Below are positions 1 to 9,719 of a DNA stretch of 64,000 nucleotides, piece after piece (within the stretch, counting starts at the first letter, position 1; every line of letters begins with the position of its first letter). The stretch comes from Candidatus Caldilinea saccharophila (GTDB lineage Bacteria > Chloroflexota > Anaerolineae > Caldilineales > Caldilineaceae), in the NCBI GenBank assembly GCA_016710365.1, contig JADJVW010000011.1:96377-160376 (forward strand). The letters are read 5' to 3'. The translations under genes and the position numbers were made by a program. Below the pieces are notes generated by a model. It saw only the letters and a program-made list of their open reading frames with translations, had not been told where the DNA came from and made no database searches.

Positions 1-1520
1 TGCCTGCTGTTGCATCATTGTCAACCCGAAGTGACCTGCTACAGTTGGACGCATATCAAAGCCATGGCCATTATCCCTGATGACAAGTTCCACACCGTCG
101 TGGCTATGCACCAACTCCACCCATACCTGTGTTGCCTCCGCATGTTTCGCTATGTTCGTAAACGCCTCCCGGCACAGTCGATATAATCCTTCCTGTACGT
201 CGGCGTCAAAATTTGTTTCCCGATCAATATTGAGCGCAACACTGGCGCCTGTACGCTCCGCATATTTATCGGCTAGCCGGCAAAGGAGCTCGTCAAAGCG
301 GGCGTTATCGAGCCGTTGCGGTTGCATCTCGGCAAGCACTTCGCGCAGATCGGCCACAGCTTCGCGCAGCAACTTCCGCAGATCTTGCACGGATTGGCTC
401 GCCTGGACGGGGTCGCGCTCGATCAGCCGTGGTAAGACTTCCGCGATCAACCCTGCCGAGAACAAGGATTGATTGATCGCATCGTGCAGACTGTTCGCCA
501 ACCGGCTTCGCTCTTGTAGCGCGGCCAACTCCTGACCTGCTCTATACAAACGAGCGTTTTCAAAGGTAATGGCGGCCGACGCTGCGATCAATTCAAGGAT
601 ATCCAGGTCGGTCTGCTGGAAACGTTTCGGCGCTTCGTCCACCAGCAGTAGCACACCAAGCACAGCATCCTTGAACTGGATAGGCACCCCCATCAGCGAC
701 CTTACCTGGAAAAATTCGCCTGAGTCGTTTGATGTGGGCGCTTCTTCACGGTTCATCTCGTTAGATGAAAGCAGCGTCTGACGATGCTTGAACACCCTTT
801 CCGTGAACAGCACCCATGGCGCAAGCGCAGCATCAGGAAATGGTCTCCCCGTGCGGTCAAGGCTCTGCGTGCAGACCAGGCCGTCGCCTGCCTTGCTTGC
901 CATCCAGAGGCTGGCCCCTGTGACGTCAAGCACCTGGACGACTTCCTCCAGCACCCTTTTTTGTATCTGCTGTACGTTTGAAGAAGAGGTAAGCACGCGA
1001 TTGATGCGATTTAGCAGGATCAATTCTGTGTTGCGCCTTAGCAGATTCTGGGTGGTCTGTCTGATCTCCGTCATATCACGGCAGACGCACCCAACCCGCA
1101 AGCCTTCGGCGGTTGGAATGCTAAAACAAAATTGCTGAACAATGCGTCGCTCACCGCCAAATCGTTGTATCTCGATTTCCGCAGACGTGGACAGATCAGC
1201 GCCATTGTTAGGTTGTAACGCGTTGAGAAAGAGACGCCGCATTCTATCGTAGTTGGCTTCAGTCTGGCGGTGAAGAGGGGTGAGCGCATGGTGGACGTCC
1301 CAGACCAACTTGCCAAGAACTTAGTGGCCGGCAACCCCGTAATGCGCTCTTGAGCCGCACTCCACATCATAATGCGACCATCGGCGTCGATCAGGATGAA
1401 ACCGTCGACAGAGTGTTCGACAAAAATACGCAGCTTGCTCTCGCTTGCATGGAGCGCTTCTTGTAAATAGCTTAGCGCCATTGAATCAGCGACGAGCGGT
1501 TTGAGAAGGTCGTAAGTCAT
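1..1520 (-). CDS. PAS-GAF sensor histidine kinase (NarX/HisKA_3 type), frameshifted, cut by left edge
   Basis: Reading back from ATG at 1520, a PAS domain comes first (residues about 25-135, with VDGFILIDADGRI). A GAF domain follows (about 160-310), then a HisKA_3 dimerisation helix carrying the phospho-acceptor in LANSLHDAINQSLFSAG near 500-480, and the start of an HATPase_c domain with the N-box EAFTNIAKHAEA and a DNGHGFD G1 box near 40. The rest of the ATPase lies off the window. The frame slips once near 1313, where a G run is one base short; both halves are clean, so this looks like a sequencing error. GAGGAAG lies just before the start. Such kinases usually pair with a LuxR-type response regulator, which would lie beyond the left edge. 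The family assignment is firm; the signal is unknown. Confidence 0.88.
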
Positions 1521-1742
1521 TCAGGTGCTTCCTCACGTGCAAATAAAACCGTACCCAAATGCACCGTATGCTACCAATGATCGCCGTACCAGGTAACGTC
1601 GAGACGATAGGAATGCTCGACCAACTTAACGCGAATTCTACGCACAACCTGCATGAATCGGGTAGTCGCACACCGGAAACGCCGCGAGAGATTTATGCGG
1701 GAGACATAACAAGAGCGAATTGGCTCGCTGCTTGCGCTTACA

Positions 1743-1771
1743 AGTGTACAATAAACTCTGATCAAAAACAA
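1743..1771 (-). promoter_or_regulatory. possible sigma70-type promoter for the sensor kinase
   Basis: On the minus strand TTGTTT (1766-1771) and TACACT (1743-1748) are separated by 17 bases. The element lies in the 319-base gap between the GH99-like gene and the kinase start, implying a leader of about 215 bases. No other feature is seen in this gap (1521-1839). The call rests on motif match alone. Confidence 0.3.
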
Positions 1772-1839
1772 CGAACGGAGTCTTCAGGTTGTTATCGAAG
1801 AAATCTGCCAACATTATCCACTTACTCGAAAAGTAACCG

Positions 1840-4542
1840 TCATCTCTCCAGGCAACACTCCCCTTGTTGCAAGATGTTAGGCAGAAATAGCTGCACGCCC
1901 ATTCCTGCACAGGGAAGCGGATCGGCGACGGGCGGCTGTAAGGCGCCAGCGACGACGGTGACGCCAAACGCCCCCGGTCGGTTGACTGCCGCCGCCAGAC
2001 AGTTGTTGGCTGCATCCGGCTGGGTGACGAGGGCCGCCCAGCTTTGAACGGCTGGATTATAGACGCGCAACGCCAGCCTCTGTTCGTCAATGCCGGATAC
2101 ATTGGCATCCGCATAGCGAACCGTAACCGTGTACGGTTGCATGAATCTCGTCTGTGTGACGCCACCCGCCGTGACCGCCTCCACCGTAAACTGTAGATCG
2201 GTCAGGCCGCCTTCCTGCAGCGCCGGCGCACTCTGCTTGATGCGAGCCGCGGTCGTGGTTGCGGGCGCCGTGACCGTCAGGGTGACTGTCGTCGCCTCGG
2301 TCACCGCACCGGAGGGGAAGATCATCGTAATGTTCACCGGGGCGCTGCTGCTCGTTGAAGTCGTCGCGGTGAGGGTCGTTGCCATCGACGGTGTGAGTTG
2401 CGCCCCTGTTGAAACGAGATTGCCTTGTGCGGGCGGAGGCGCACTGACCCCAGCGCACGCAGGGTTGGTCTCAGCGGCGGTGGCAATGACGAACTCGTCG
2501 CGATAGTTCCCAAGGGCCGCCTCCGTTTCTGCATAAATGGCGCACGCCGAGATCGCGTAACGCACGAAGCCGTAGGAAGGCTGTTCGTTGGCGCCCATCC
2601 AGGTGGCAAAGTAGGGTCGCTCCGGGTCGTTCAGCGCGACATCGCGTAATTTGGCGCCCATCGTGCCTGCCACGACGAGGATACTGCCGGCGCCGCGCGT
2701 AAAGCGCTTGCTGACGCCGGCATCGGCCACGCAATCCGCAGCGTAGGCGTTGACCGGCAGGGTGGGGCAATTGGCGTTGAGTACCAGTTGTTTGCTGCGT
2801 TCATAGAGATGCTCGTGACCCTGCAGAATCAGATCGACCTTTTTACTGACCAACAGATCCAAAAGTTCCTGTCCGATCTCACACGATTTCTCCCCCATCG
2901 TGATGCAGTTTTTGTGCATAGCGACGACGACCCACCGCCCCCGGGTCTGGGCTTCATCAATCCGCGCCTTCAACCAGTCGCAATTTTCTGTCTCGCCATT
3001 TTTGCAGAACTCGAAGCGCGCGCCGCTGCGATCGAGCGCCGGGTCGATCAGGATGAAGCGCGCCAGCGGCGCGTTGCTCGGATAATCAAAGAAGTAACGG
3101 TGCGCATACAGCCCCTGCACGCCAAGACGGTCGGGCAGACATTGGGCGAATTCGTCGATAAAGCCATTTTCCCCCGGTTGGTCCTCGTGGTTGCCGGCCA
3201 GCACCTCAAAAGGAAACTCCGTTCCCACCTGTTGTTGGACGTATGTACACCAGGCTGACTCCGGCATGATATCACTGTAACTCATATCGCCCAGCGCCAG
3301 ATAGAAGTCGACGCCCGACTTGCCTACCCTGCCCAGGGTGGCCGTCGTGCGGTCATTGCCGCCATGATCGCCGCCGGCCGCAAAGCTGAACCCGGGCGGG
3401 GGGAGCGTGCCGCCAGGCAGCGGGGTTGGCGGCGGCGCGCCCTTTTCGCCCGTGCCACTCTCCAGCGGCGGCAGCAGTTCCGCCAGCACGCTGATATACT
3501 CGTTCTGAAACGGCGCCCCGCTTGCGTCATATTCTTCACGACCGGTCGCAGGATTGAACACCACCGGATCGCCAGGCTCGACGGCCGTCCCTTCGCCCCA
3601 TTCGTTCCACGTTGTGATCAGTTTCCACGTCGCGGTAGCGGCAACCATCGCTTCCACGGCCGCGCGGAATTCAGCTTGATCGCGCAGCAGCCTGGGCGCT
3701 GTGTTGGCTGTGTCCAGCCAGAAGCCGGGGCTGACGCCAAAAGAATAGGGGCTTTGGTCGCTGGTGCGCACAGCCGGGGCATACTGATGCCAACTGTCAG
3801 GTTGCGGCGTGACGTTTCTGTAGTTGGCGAAAACCTTCAGGACAACATAAAAGGGCCTTCCCGCCAGTTGATTGGCCTCATGCCAGCGTTGGGTGAGCGC
3901 CGCGTCATCCGTGTTATCGGCATAGACAAAGATAACCGGCTTGCCGTCGATCTGCAGATACGCCGGTTCGTCCGCATAGTGCGTTGCAATATAGTTCAGA
4001 TCATCAGCAATGGCTTGCGGCGTCGGATCGCCTGTGCTCTCCGCTTCGTAATAGAGCGCCCAGCGCAGATTGGGGTACGGATTGTCGGGGCGCTGCATCA
4101 CATCGCCGATCATAAAGGCAAATGCCTGGTCGGTTTGGACGCCGGCGCCCCACCATGAGCTGATGGCAACCTCGATGCGCGCTTCGGCCATCTTGCGCAA
4201 CTGCCAGTACAGGACAGCCGGGTCGTGGGCGCTATACAATTCTTGCGATGGATCGAACTGTGTTGCATCGAGATCTGGCAGATAGTGGGAGAACCAGGTG
4301 GCCGGCGGGTGATTTCCATGACCTTCCCAGCCTCCCCACCGGCCATCGATGGCGGGAGCTTGATACCAGGGATAATAAAACGTAGCGTAAAATGGTGCGG
4401 ATGGCTGAAAGACCGGCTCAGCAGAAAGGGTGCTTGACATCACCCTGCTGACAAAAAAGGGAAAGGCAATGACCATTCCCAGGGAAGCGCAACAAGCCAA
4501 CAGAAGTCTACGCAGCGTGCTCTCTTTCGTTTGCATTTTCAT
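1840..4542 (-). CDS. secreted GH99-like glycosidase / calcineurin-like phosphoesterase fusion
   Basis: A 900-residue protein with an N-terminal signal peptide or membrane anchor (residues 1-36). Residues about 50-355 resemble the GH99/WbsX-like TIM-barrel family: TFYYPWY at 54-60, GRWGGWEG near 68, and WNEWGEG at 312-318. A proline-rich linker (366-384) leads to a calcineurin-like metallophosphoesterase with all metal motifs: GDHG 391-394, GDMSYSD 418-424, GNHED 450-454, AMHKN 541-545 and GHEHLYER 575-582. This half resembles extracellular purple-acid-phosphatase-like enzymes. The last 180 residues are Ser/Thr-rich beta-sandwich-like sequence with ZU5-like character. Both catalytic domains look intact, so removal of sugars and phosphate from one extracellular polymer is a reasonable inference. 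The pairing is unusual; domain identities are by motif only. Confidence 0.8.
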   Translation of the reverse strand: MKMQTKESTLRRLLLACCASLGMVIAFPFFVSRVMSSTLSAEPVFQPSAPFYATFYYPWYQAPAIDGRWGGWEGHGNHPPATWFSHYLPDLDATQFDPSQELYSAHDPAVLYWQLRKMAEARIEVAISSWWGAGVQTDQAFAFMIGDVMQRPDNPYPNLRWALYYEAESTGDPTPQAIADDLNYIATHYADEPAYLQIDGKPVIFVYADNTDDAALTQRWHEANQLAGRPFYVVLKVFANYRNVTPQPDSWHQYAPAVRTSDQSPYSFGVSPGFWLDTANTAPRLLRDQAEFRAAVEAMVAATATWKLITTWNEWGEGTAVEPGDPVVFNPATGREEYDASGAPFQNEYISVLAELLPPLESGTGEKGAPPPTPLPGGTLPPPGFSFAAGGDHGGNDRTTATLGRVGKSGVDFYLALGDMSYSDIMPESAWCTYVQQQVGTEFPFEVLAGNHEDQPGENGFIDEFAQCLPDRLGVQGLYAHRYFFDYPSNAPLARFILIDPALDRSGARFEFCKNGETENCDWLKARIDEAQTRGRWVVVAMHKNCITMGEKSCEIGQELLDLLVSKKVDLILQGHEHLYERSKQLVLNANCPTLPVNAYAADCVADAGVSKRFTRGAGSILVVAGTMGAKLRDVALNDPERPYFATWMGANEQPSYGFVRYAISACAIYAETEAALGNYRDEFVIATAAETNPACAGVSAPPPAQGNLVSTGAQLTPSMATTLTATTSTSSSAPVNITMIFPSGAVTEATTVTLTVTAPATTTAARIKQSAPALQEGGLTDLQFTVEAVTAGGVTQTRFMQPYTVTVRYADANVSGIDEQRLALRVYNPAVQSWAALVTQPDAANNCLAAAVNRPGAFGVTVVAGALQPPVADPLPCAGMGVQLFLPNILQQGECCLER

Positions 4543-4623
4543 GGTAAATCACCTCCAAACACATTGTAGCCAATTTTCGTAAGCACACAATACCTAAAAT
4601 TCAGCGGGTCAAGCGGATCTCGT

Positions 4624-4707
4624 GTGGTTACGTGCCGGGGACGGGCTTGCGGTGCTTCGGTCGCGCAGACAACGTTCAGCCCGTCCCCGGCACGTAAGCC
4701 CCGACCA
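4624..4707. repeat. inverted repeat around a GTGCCGGGGACGGGCT stem
   Basis: The 18-base arm at 4630-4647 (ACGTGCCGGGGACGGGCT) is exactly inverted at 4678-4695, with a 30-base spacer. TGTGGT/ACCACA flanks extend the symmetry. It sits in the non-coding gap upstream of the GH99-like gene. GC-rich palindromes of this kind are dispersed through the window. The length is too great for an ordinary terminator, and no T-tract follows. Confidence 0.75.
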
Positions 4708-4825
4708 CATGAATTCCGGTTGAGCCAATTCAATCTTTCATGAAACTCACACAAAGTCACAAAGAACACAAAGAGCGCTATCTTGAACTTTGCGTCTTCG
4801 TGTGAGGCAAAATTGTGAAGTACTG

Positions 4826-4969
4826 TCCTTGCGCCGCGCCGAGCTTGCCAAAGCGCAGGGCGACCGCCCGGCCGCGCAACGGTGGGCCGCGGAGGCGCTG
4901 CACCGCCAGCCCGCTTGGGACGAAGCGCAGGCCATCGCGGAGTGGGCGGCCGGTGCGGCGCCCATCTGA
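4826..4969 (+). pseudogene. C-terminal remnant of a TPR-like protein
   Basis: An open frame without a start, of 47 codons, begins after the stop at 4815 and ends in TGA at 4967-4969. Its sequence has the helical periodicity of a tetratricopeptide tail (AKAQGDRPAAQRWAAEAL then HRQPAWDEAQ). Everything N-terminal is missing and the upstream sequence is repeat-like (CACAAAGTCACAAAGAACAC, 4748-4768). Best read as the decayed end of a gene. The rest of the gap, 4970-5301, holds an antisense open frame that I do not accept as a gene. Confidence 0.45.
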
Positions 4970-5301
4970 TCAGCGGGTTGCAGGCAATTTGTAGAGGGAC
5001 TTTCCGTCGATACGCGCGAGTGCAGCTTTTTCATCTGTGAAATCTGCGCCATCTGTGGATGATTTACGCTTTGCGTCCTCTCGCCAGACCCCCGCAGCCC
5101 GCACACACTCGCCGTCGGCGGAGAAAGCGAAGTCGCGCGCGGCCAACGCCGCAGCTTGCTCGGCTGCAATGATTTGTCCGTCACAGAAAAAGCAAGTATT
5201 CTCCCTTGTCTGACCGTGAGCAGTTGTCTGCGAGACCATTTTTGTGGGAACACGCTCTGCGCCTCCGCGTCAGAAGGCTTTTCATAGACAGGAGCATAAC
5301 C

Positions 5302-6069
5302 TTGATCGACGTCGAACGGATCCAGGCGCAACTGCGCGCCGCGGTGCGTCTCAGCCATGAAGCGGTGGCCGCACCGCCCTTCACCTGTTTTTTTAACCCG
5401 GACAGCGACGCCACTTATGCCAATGCCGTCATCCCGGATGAACCGGTTGCGGCAGGGGTCGATCGCGCGCTGGAGGAGGTGGCGCACCATTTCCGCGCCC
5501 GCCAACGCCGGCCGCGCTTTGAATATCTGGAGGCCTTTGCGCCCGATCTAGCGGCTGTGCTGGAGATGCACGGCTACCACTGCGAGATGCGCTCGCTCTT
5601 GATGGTTTGCACGCTGGCCTCGCTGACCCGGCCGCCGTGGCCGCAGGGAATGACAGTCGAGAAGGTGGATGGACAGACGCCGATCGAGGTGGTGCAGGAC
5701 CTGATGACGCTTCAGTCGCGCGCGTTCGGGAATGTGGACGCGCCGCGCGCCTCAGCGACCGAGGCGCGCCAGTTTCGCCAACGCTTTGCCGCGCTGCAGC
5801 TCTTCCTGGCGCGGCTGGGCGATGTGGCGGTCAGCGCGTCCAGCCTGACCGCGCCCTATGCAGGGATCGCCGAACTGGCCGGGGTTGCCACCGCCGCGGC
5901 CTTTCGCCGTCGCGGTCTGGCCGCGGCGCTGACCTATGCCGCAACCGCGGACGCCTTTGCACAGGGCGTTGAGCAGGTTTTTCTCACCGCGGCCAATGCG
6001 GACGCGGGCCGCGTCTACGCCCGTGCGGGCTTCACTGCCGCGGGCAGCGGGCTGGCCTATCTGCTCTGA
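5302..6069 (+). CDS. GNAT family N-acetyltransferase
   Basis: A 255-residue GNAT protein. The acetyl-CoA binding core is at the C-terminus: motif C/D strand IAELAGVATAAAFRRRGLAAAL supplies the R/Q-x-x-G-x-A pyrophosphate loop (RRRGLA), followed by the FLTAANADAGRVYARAGF motif B. The N-terminal half is a divergent GNAT-like lobe, so it may be a double-GNAT protein. The frame is open from 5206, but TTG at 5302 is preferred because GACAGGAG lies 9 bases upstream and the extra 32 residues do not resemble the family. It stands alone between a remnant and the convergent jacalin-like gene. Substrate unknown. Confidence 0.8.
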   Translation: MIDVERIQAQLRAAVRLSHEAVAAPPFTCFFNPDSDATYANAVIPDEPVAAGVDRALEEVAHHFRARQRRPRFEYLEAFAPDLAAVLEMHGYHCEMRSLLMVCTLASLTRPPWPQGMTVEKVDGQTPIEVVQDLMTLQSRAFGNVDAPRASATEARQFRQRFAALQLFLARLGDVAVSASSLTAPYAGIAELAGVATAAAFRRRGLAAALTYAATADAFAQGVEQVFLTAANADAGRVYARAGFTAAGSGLAYLL

Positions 6070-6138
6070 CCTGCTCTGGCATCATTGGGCGGCAAACAGT
6101 GCGGCGAGATCTAACTGGATCTCGCCGCAAGCAATCAG

Positions 6139-7197
6139 CTACTTTGCGCGCCCGCCTTTGAGACTGGACTGCAAAAGTTTCAGTGCGTTCATGTCACCCT
6201 TAGCAGCCAGCGTCGCCTGGCTGGGCCAGCTTGCCGGGTCGGCGACGGCGAAGCGCCGGCCCGCCCCCAGCAAAATTTCGCGCAGACGCTCCGCTGGTGT
6301 GTTGGCAAGGACGGCGAAGGTGGCAATGCCATGCTGCGCCAGCACCTCGGCGATCTTGGGGCCGATGCCCTCGATCAGCTCGAGGTTGTCAGACGGCATA
6401 TCCGTTGCCACAACCGCCGCCTGTCTAGTCTCTACCGGCGGCGAGGCCGGTTCCGCGGGCGCTTCGACCGCCGCGGGGGATGGCTTGGCTTTCCGGGCCG
6501 GCTTGGCCGGCGTGGCGACGGCCGGCGCGACAGCCTCATCCTGGCGTGGGGATGCGGCCGGCCTGGCAGGCGCTTCAACCGCGGCGGGGGATGGCTTGGT
6601 TTTCCGGGCAGGTTTGGCCGGCGCGGCGACAGCCGGCTCCGCCGCGTCTGCATCGGCTGCGACCACAGCGGCCTTCTTCGCCCGTTTGGCTGGCTTGGCA
6701 GGCGCTTCGACCGCGGCAACCGATTCGGCGGTCCTTTGCGCTTGAGCACCTTGCGCCACAGCGTCCGGTCGTCCACGCGTCAGAATGCCGATCGCGTCGA
6801 TGTACCAATCCGCGCTGCCAAAAAAGCCGACGACTTCGCTATCTTCGGGCGCCAGGAACGAAAATGCGTGCTCGCCGCTGCCGCCGCCATAGGTGGGGGA
6901 CACGCGCAGATTGGTGTGAAAAACGATGCTGTCCACATAGCGGCCGCTGCGCCCGCTGATGCCTACGAGATATTCGCCGGCTTCGAGCGCGAATTGGTGC
7001 GCATGAGAACCATGGCCGCCAACTCCAGGCAGCATGTGGCTTTCCCCGGCGGCGTCGGTGTAGCCAATCTGGATCGAGTCGACGAACCAACCGCATGTTA
7101 CGCGCACTTCGCTGATGCGAGCGCCCGCGGGGATGACGACCCCTTGAAGTGGGAGACCGCCGTTACCGCCGCTTGGCCCAAGTTTTCCATCTTCCAT
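6139..7197 (-). CDS. jacalin-like lectin domain joined to a helix-hairpin-helix domain
   Basis: Residues about 6-141 match the jacalin-like beta-prism: a GPSGGNGG start, three Greek-key repeats each holding a W/Y-V/I-D-S/A-I motif (WFVDSIQIGY 37-46, YVDSIVFHTN 87-96, WYIDAIGIL 131-139) and the glycan-loop GGGSGEH. A low-complexity Ala/Pro/Lys linker (about 143-265) contains a tandem repeat of PAKPARK-KPSPAAVEAPA. The C-terminus (272-352) is a helix-hairpin-helix domain like those of DUF4332-type proteins (LIEGIGPKIAEVLAQHGI at 274-291). No signal peptide is seen, so it is probably cytoplasmic. The basic linker and HhH suggest nucleic-acid contact. The role of a lectin fold here is unknown. 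Confidence 0.8.
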   Translation of the reverse strand: MEDGKLGPSGGNGGLPLQGVVIPAGARISEVRVTCGWFVDSIQIGYTDAAGESHMLPGVGGHGSHAHQFALEAGEYLVGISGRSGRYVDSIVFHTNLRVSPTYGGGSGEHAFSFLAPEDSEVVGFFGSADWYIDAIGILTRGRPDAVAQGAQAQRTAESVAAVEAPAKPAKRAKKAAVVAADADAAEPAVAAPAKPARKTKPSPAAVEAPARPAASPRQDEAVAPAVATPAKPARKAKPSPAAVEAPAEPASPPVETRQAAVVATDMPSDNLELIEGIGPKIAEVLAQHGIATFAVLANTPAERLREILLGAGRRFAVADPASWPSQATLAAKGDMNALKLLQSSLKGGRAK

Positions 7198-7222
7198 CTG
7201 GCTTTGCTCCTTTTTTGCTATT

Positions 7223-8858
7223 TTATTTCATAACGGGACGCAGCTTCAAGGCAAGCTGCAAAGAAAAGCGTGCATCGGCATCGTCCAGATCCAACTGAGT
7301 GATCTGCGCGATCTGTTCGAGCCGATAAGTCAACGTGTTGCGATGAATGTGCAGGCGCGTGGCAGTCTGGCTTAGATTGCCGTGACAGACAAAAAAGACG
7401 TCCAGCGTCTGCACTAGCTCCGCATTGCGATTGTCGTCGTGGCTAATCAACTTGCCGAGCGTTTTGCGATAGAAGCGCGCTGCCTCCGGGTTGCTGCCCA
7501 GCCCGGTCAAAAGCTGATAGAGGCCCAGATCACCGAAGTAGGTGACGGGAGAAGTCTCCCACTCTTTGCCCAATCGCCAGCTTTCACGCGCCTGCATCTG
7601 GCTCTGTCTCCAGTGCGCTGGCCCGACGCCAGGCCGCCCAATGCCGATCACCACGCGCACTTTGGGGTGGGTGGTCTGCAGACGGGCGGTCAGGTCGTGG
7701 GCAACGGCTTTGAGCGCACGTCCGCTCTTGGGGTCGTCGACCGGCCAGAAAATGAGGACGCCTTCCTCGCGCTTCGCATACGGCCCGGTGATGTTCTGCT
7801 GTTGCACAAAACGCAACAAGGGCGCGGGCCAGTTCGGCACATGCGTGGCTTCGATCAGGATCGCAACATGCGGCTTCACCAGATCGTACCCTAATGAGGC
7901 GCCGCGTTGAATCCATGCCTGTTCATCCGCAATTTCGGAGGCGAGCAACTCGTCCAGAAAAGTGGCGCGCATTCGATCTTCGGCGATGCCAACCGCGTTC
8001 TGTTTTGCCCACTCCAGCGCCGCCGCCGACGCGCCCTGGAGCGCTGCCACTTCTTCGACAGCCGAGATTTCCTGACCGGCCACCGTTTCGCGGCGCAGCA
8101 ATAAACAGTACCCGCGCACGACGTCACCCACACAGATCGCCGAGACGATCGATGCGCGGAATGCGCCGCTGCTGCTGGCAAGAGGAAGCAGGCCGACGGC
8201 TTGGGGCAGCGCGCCTGGAGCCTGCGTCGCCATCCAACTGCGCAGGAGGGTGGGATTGGGCAGCGCGTCCAAGACAACCTGCTGTTGGTCCGGGCCGCCT
8301 TTTTCCAGACCCGCCGCGACGGAGACGCGGCCATCCTCCGCCACCAAAATGACCGGCTGCTGTACAAAGGCAAAGAGATGCTGGACGATCTGCTTCAATC
8401 CGCCGCCGTTGAGGCGCCTGGCTCAACTCACGTTGCAACTCGGCTGAACGTTGTGTGATATAGCCTGAGCGGTCGACGATCAACCGGATGATGGCGCGTT
8501 CGACCTGGGTCAGCGAGATGGCGTCGGGCAACTGGAAGAGCGCGATATGACAGTCGTTTGCTGCTGCGATGGCTGTAGCCGAGACCGGCCCCAAAACTGC
8601 CACGCCGGAGATGCCCGGCGTCCGCAGGCTATAGATGACGCGCTCGAGGCGGGCTTTGGGGTCGAGATGGCGCAGGTCTTCAATATCGACTAATGCCAGT
8701 TCGTTGCCGTCTAGCTTCGGGAAGGCCGGGGGGCTTGGGCGCAAGCTGCACGCCCAACTGACCGGCCGGTTCAGGAATTCGCCACCCACCAGCAACTGGG
8801 TTTCTAATGGAAGCGCCAAATGATAGACATCACCAAGTGTTGCGGTGCTTTTGTACAT
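7223..8858 (-). CDS. PucR family transcriptional regulator, one frameshift
   Basis: Two overlapping frames make one protein of about 545 residues. The first (from ATG 8858) is the PucR N-terminal domain with LGPVSATAIAAAND and a V-ERAI-RLI helix. The second runs to 7223 and ends in the PucR C-terminal helix-turn-helix: TLDVFFVCHGNLSQTATRL, HIHRNTLTYRLEQI, then LDLDDADARFSLQLALKL. The switch lies near 8415 in a CGGCGGCGG run, so a single-base error is likely. PucR proteins usually sense purine or related metabolites and control adjacent catabolic genes. Here the neighbours (jacalin/HhH protein, convergent membrane gene) give no clear regulon. Confidence 0.85.
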
Positions 8859-9027
8859 AATTTCTCGATCTGCGCCGAAAACAACGCATTTTGGCTATTA
8901 TAGAGCCGATTTGAATGCATCTGCAAAGCCAGCCTGTCGCGTAAATTGTTCAACTTGCACGAAGGCCGCCAGGGAGAGCACGCGATTGCACGGTTGCGGC
9001 GTCTGGCGTTGCGTCTGGAGCAGGCCA

Positions 9028-9058
9028 ATAAAAAACGGCGGCTAAGAAACAGCCGCCG
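9028..9058 (-). terminator. Rho-independent terminator
   Basis: CGGCGGCT and AGCCGCCG (9036-9043 and 9051-9058) form an 8-base-pair stem with a 7-base loop. On the minus strand a run of six T follows the stem. It lies about 60 bases beyond the end of the minus-strand membrane protein gene at 9117, which it most likely terminates. Confidence 0.8.
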
Positions 9059-9116
9059 TCCAGCTAGATTCGATAAAAGCGCAAACTATGCGCCGCGCCG
9101 CACGCGCTGCCGAATG

Positions 9117-9623
9117 TTATTCGTTGACGCTTGAAGCCATGAACGCCGCCGCGGCGCCGCCCCACAGCGACCATAACACCGCCCAACCCATGCCTACCCA
9201 CGCCGGATCCTGGCCGATCATCAGACCAAGCGCAAAGAAGCCGGCAACGCCAAGGATGAAGCCGAGCAAGCTGCCGAGCCATAGCTTGCCCAACCCAAAG
9301 CTGCGATTAAATGCCCAGACAAGCAAAGGCCAGAGGATGAGGGGCGACAAGATCGGCAGGATAAAGCCGATGATGCCACCGAGCAGTGTTTTCCAATCCT
9401 GCCCCAATTTGCCGGCGGCGAGTTGATAGCCAAGCACCGGGCCGGCGCCGATCAAGAGAAAGGCCAGGATATAGAGCACAGGCATGTTCGTGCCCAGCAA
9501 TAAACCGGATGCGGCTGCAATCAGGGCAGAGGCGATGCCTCCGTAGAGTGACGCCATCCACGGGCTTGTTCCCGGACGCGCTCCGGCGTTTGCGGTTGAG
9601 AGTGCACTAGTCAGCGGAATCAT
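9117..9623 (-). CDS. small multi-pass membrane protein of unknown function
   Basis: A 168-residue protein with four to five hydrophobic helices (about 28-45, 50-70, 82-105, 110-137, 140-160) separated by short loops with glycine-rich faces. No catalytic motif was recognised. The start at 9623 follows an AAGGAGTAA site. It is followed by a good terminator and preceded by a separate gene at 9720-10178, with a 96-base gap. The even hydrophobicity and codon use support a real gene; no function can be assigned from sequence. Confidence 0.7.
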   Translation of the reverse strand: MIPLTSALSTANAGARPGTSPWMASLYGGIASALIAAASGLLLGTNMPVLYILAFLLIGAGPVLGYQLAAGKLGQDWKTLLGGIIGFILPILSPLILWPLLVWAFNRSFGLGKLWLGSLLGFILGVAGFFALGLMIGQDPAWVGMGWAVLWSLWGGAAAAFMASSVNE

Positions 9624-9719
9624 GGTAATTACTCCTTGGCGTTGGAGATGAGGTGTTCAATACAGGTGAGCCCATCATAGACGAAAATTCCAGGTTGTGC
9701 AACCTGCGCAAAAGGCGAA

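Noticed and set aside
4970..5239. 89-codon minus-strand frame with CFFCDG
   Set aside because: The Cys pair is suggestive, but the rest is made of ATCTGTGAAATCTGCGCC-type repeat words and there is no RBS or homology I can recognise.
4747..5505. 252-codon minus-strand open frame
   Set aside because: Overlaps the GNAT start region and repeat-like DNA; its sequence has no domain and includes low-information words such as CACAAAG repeats.
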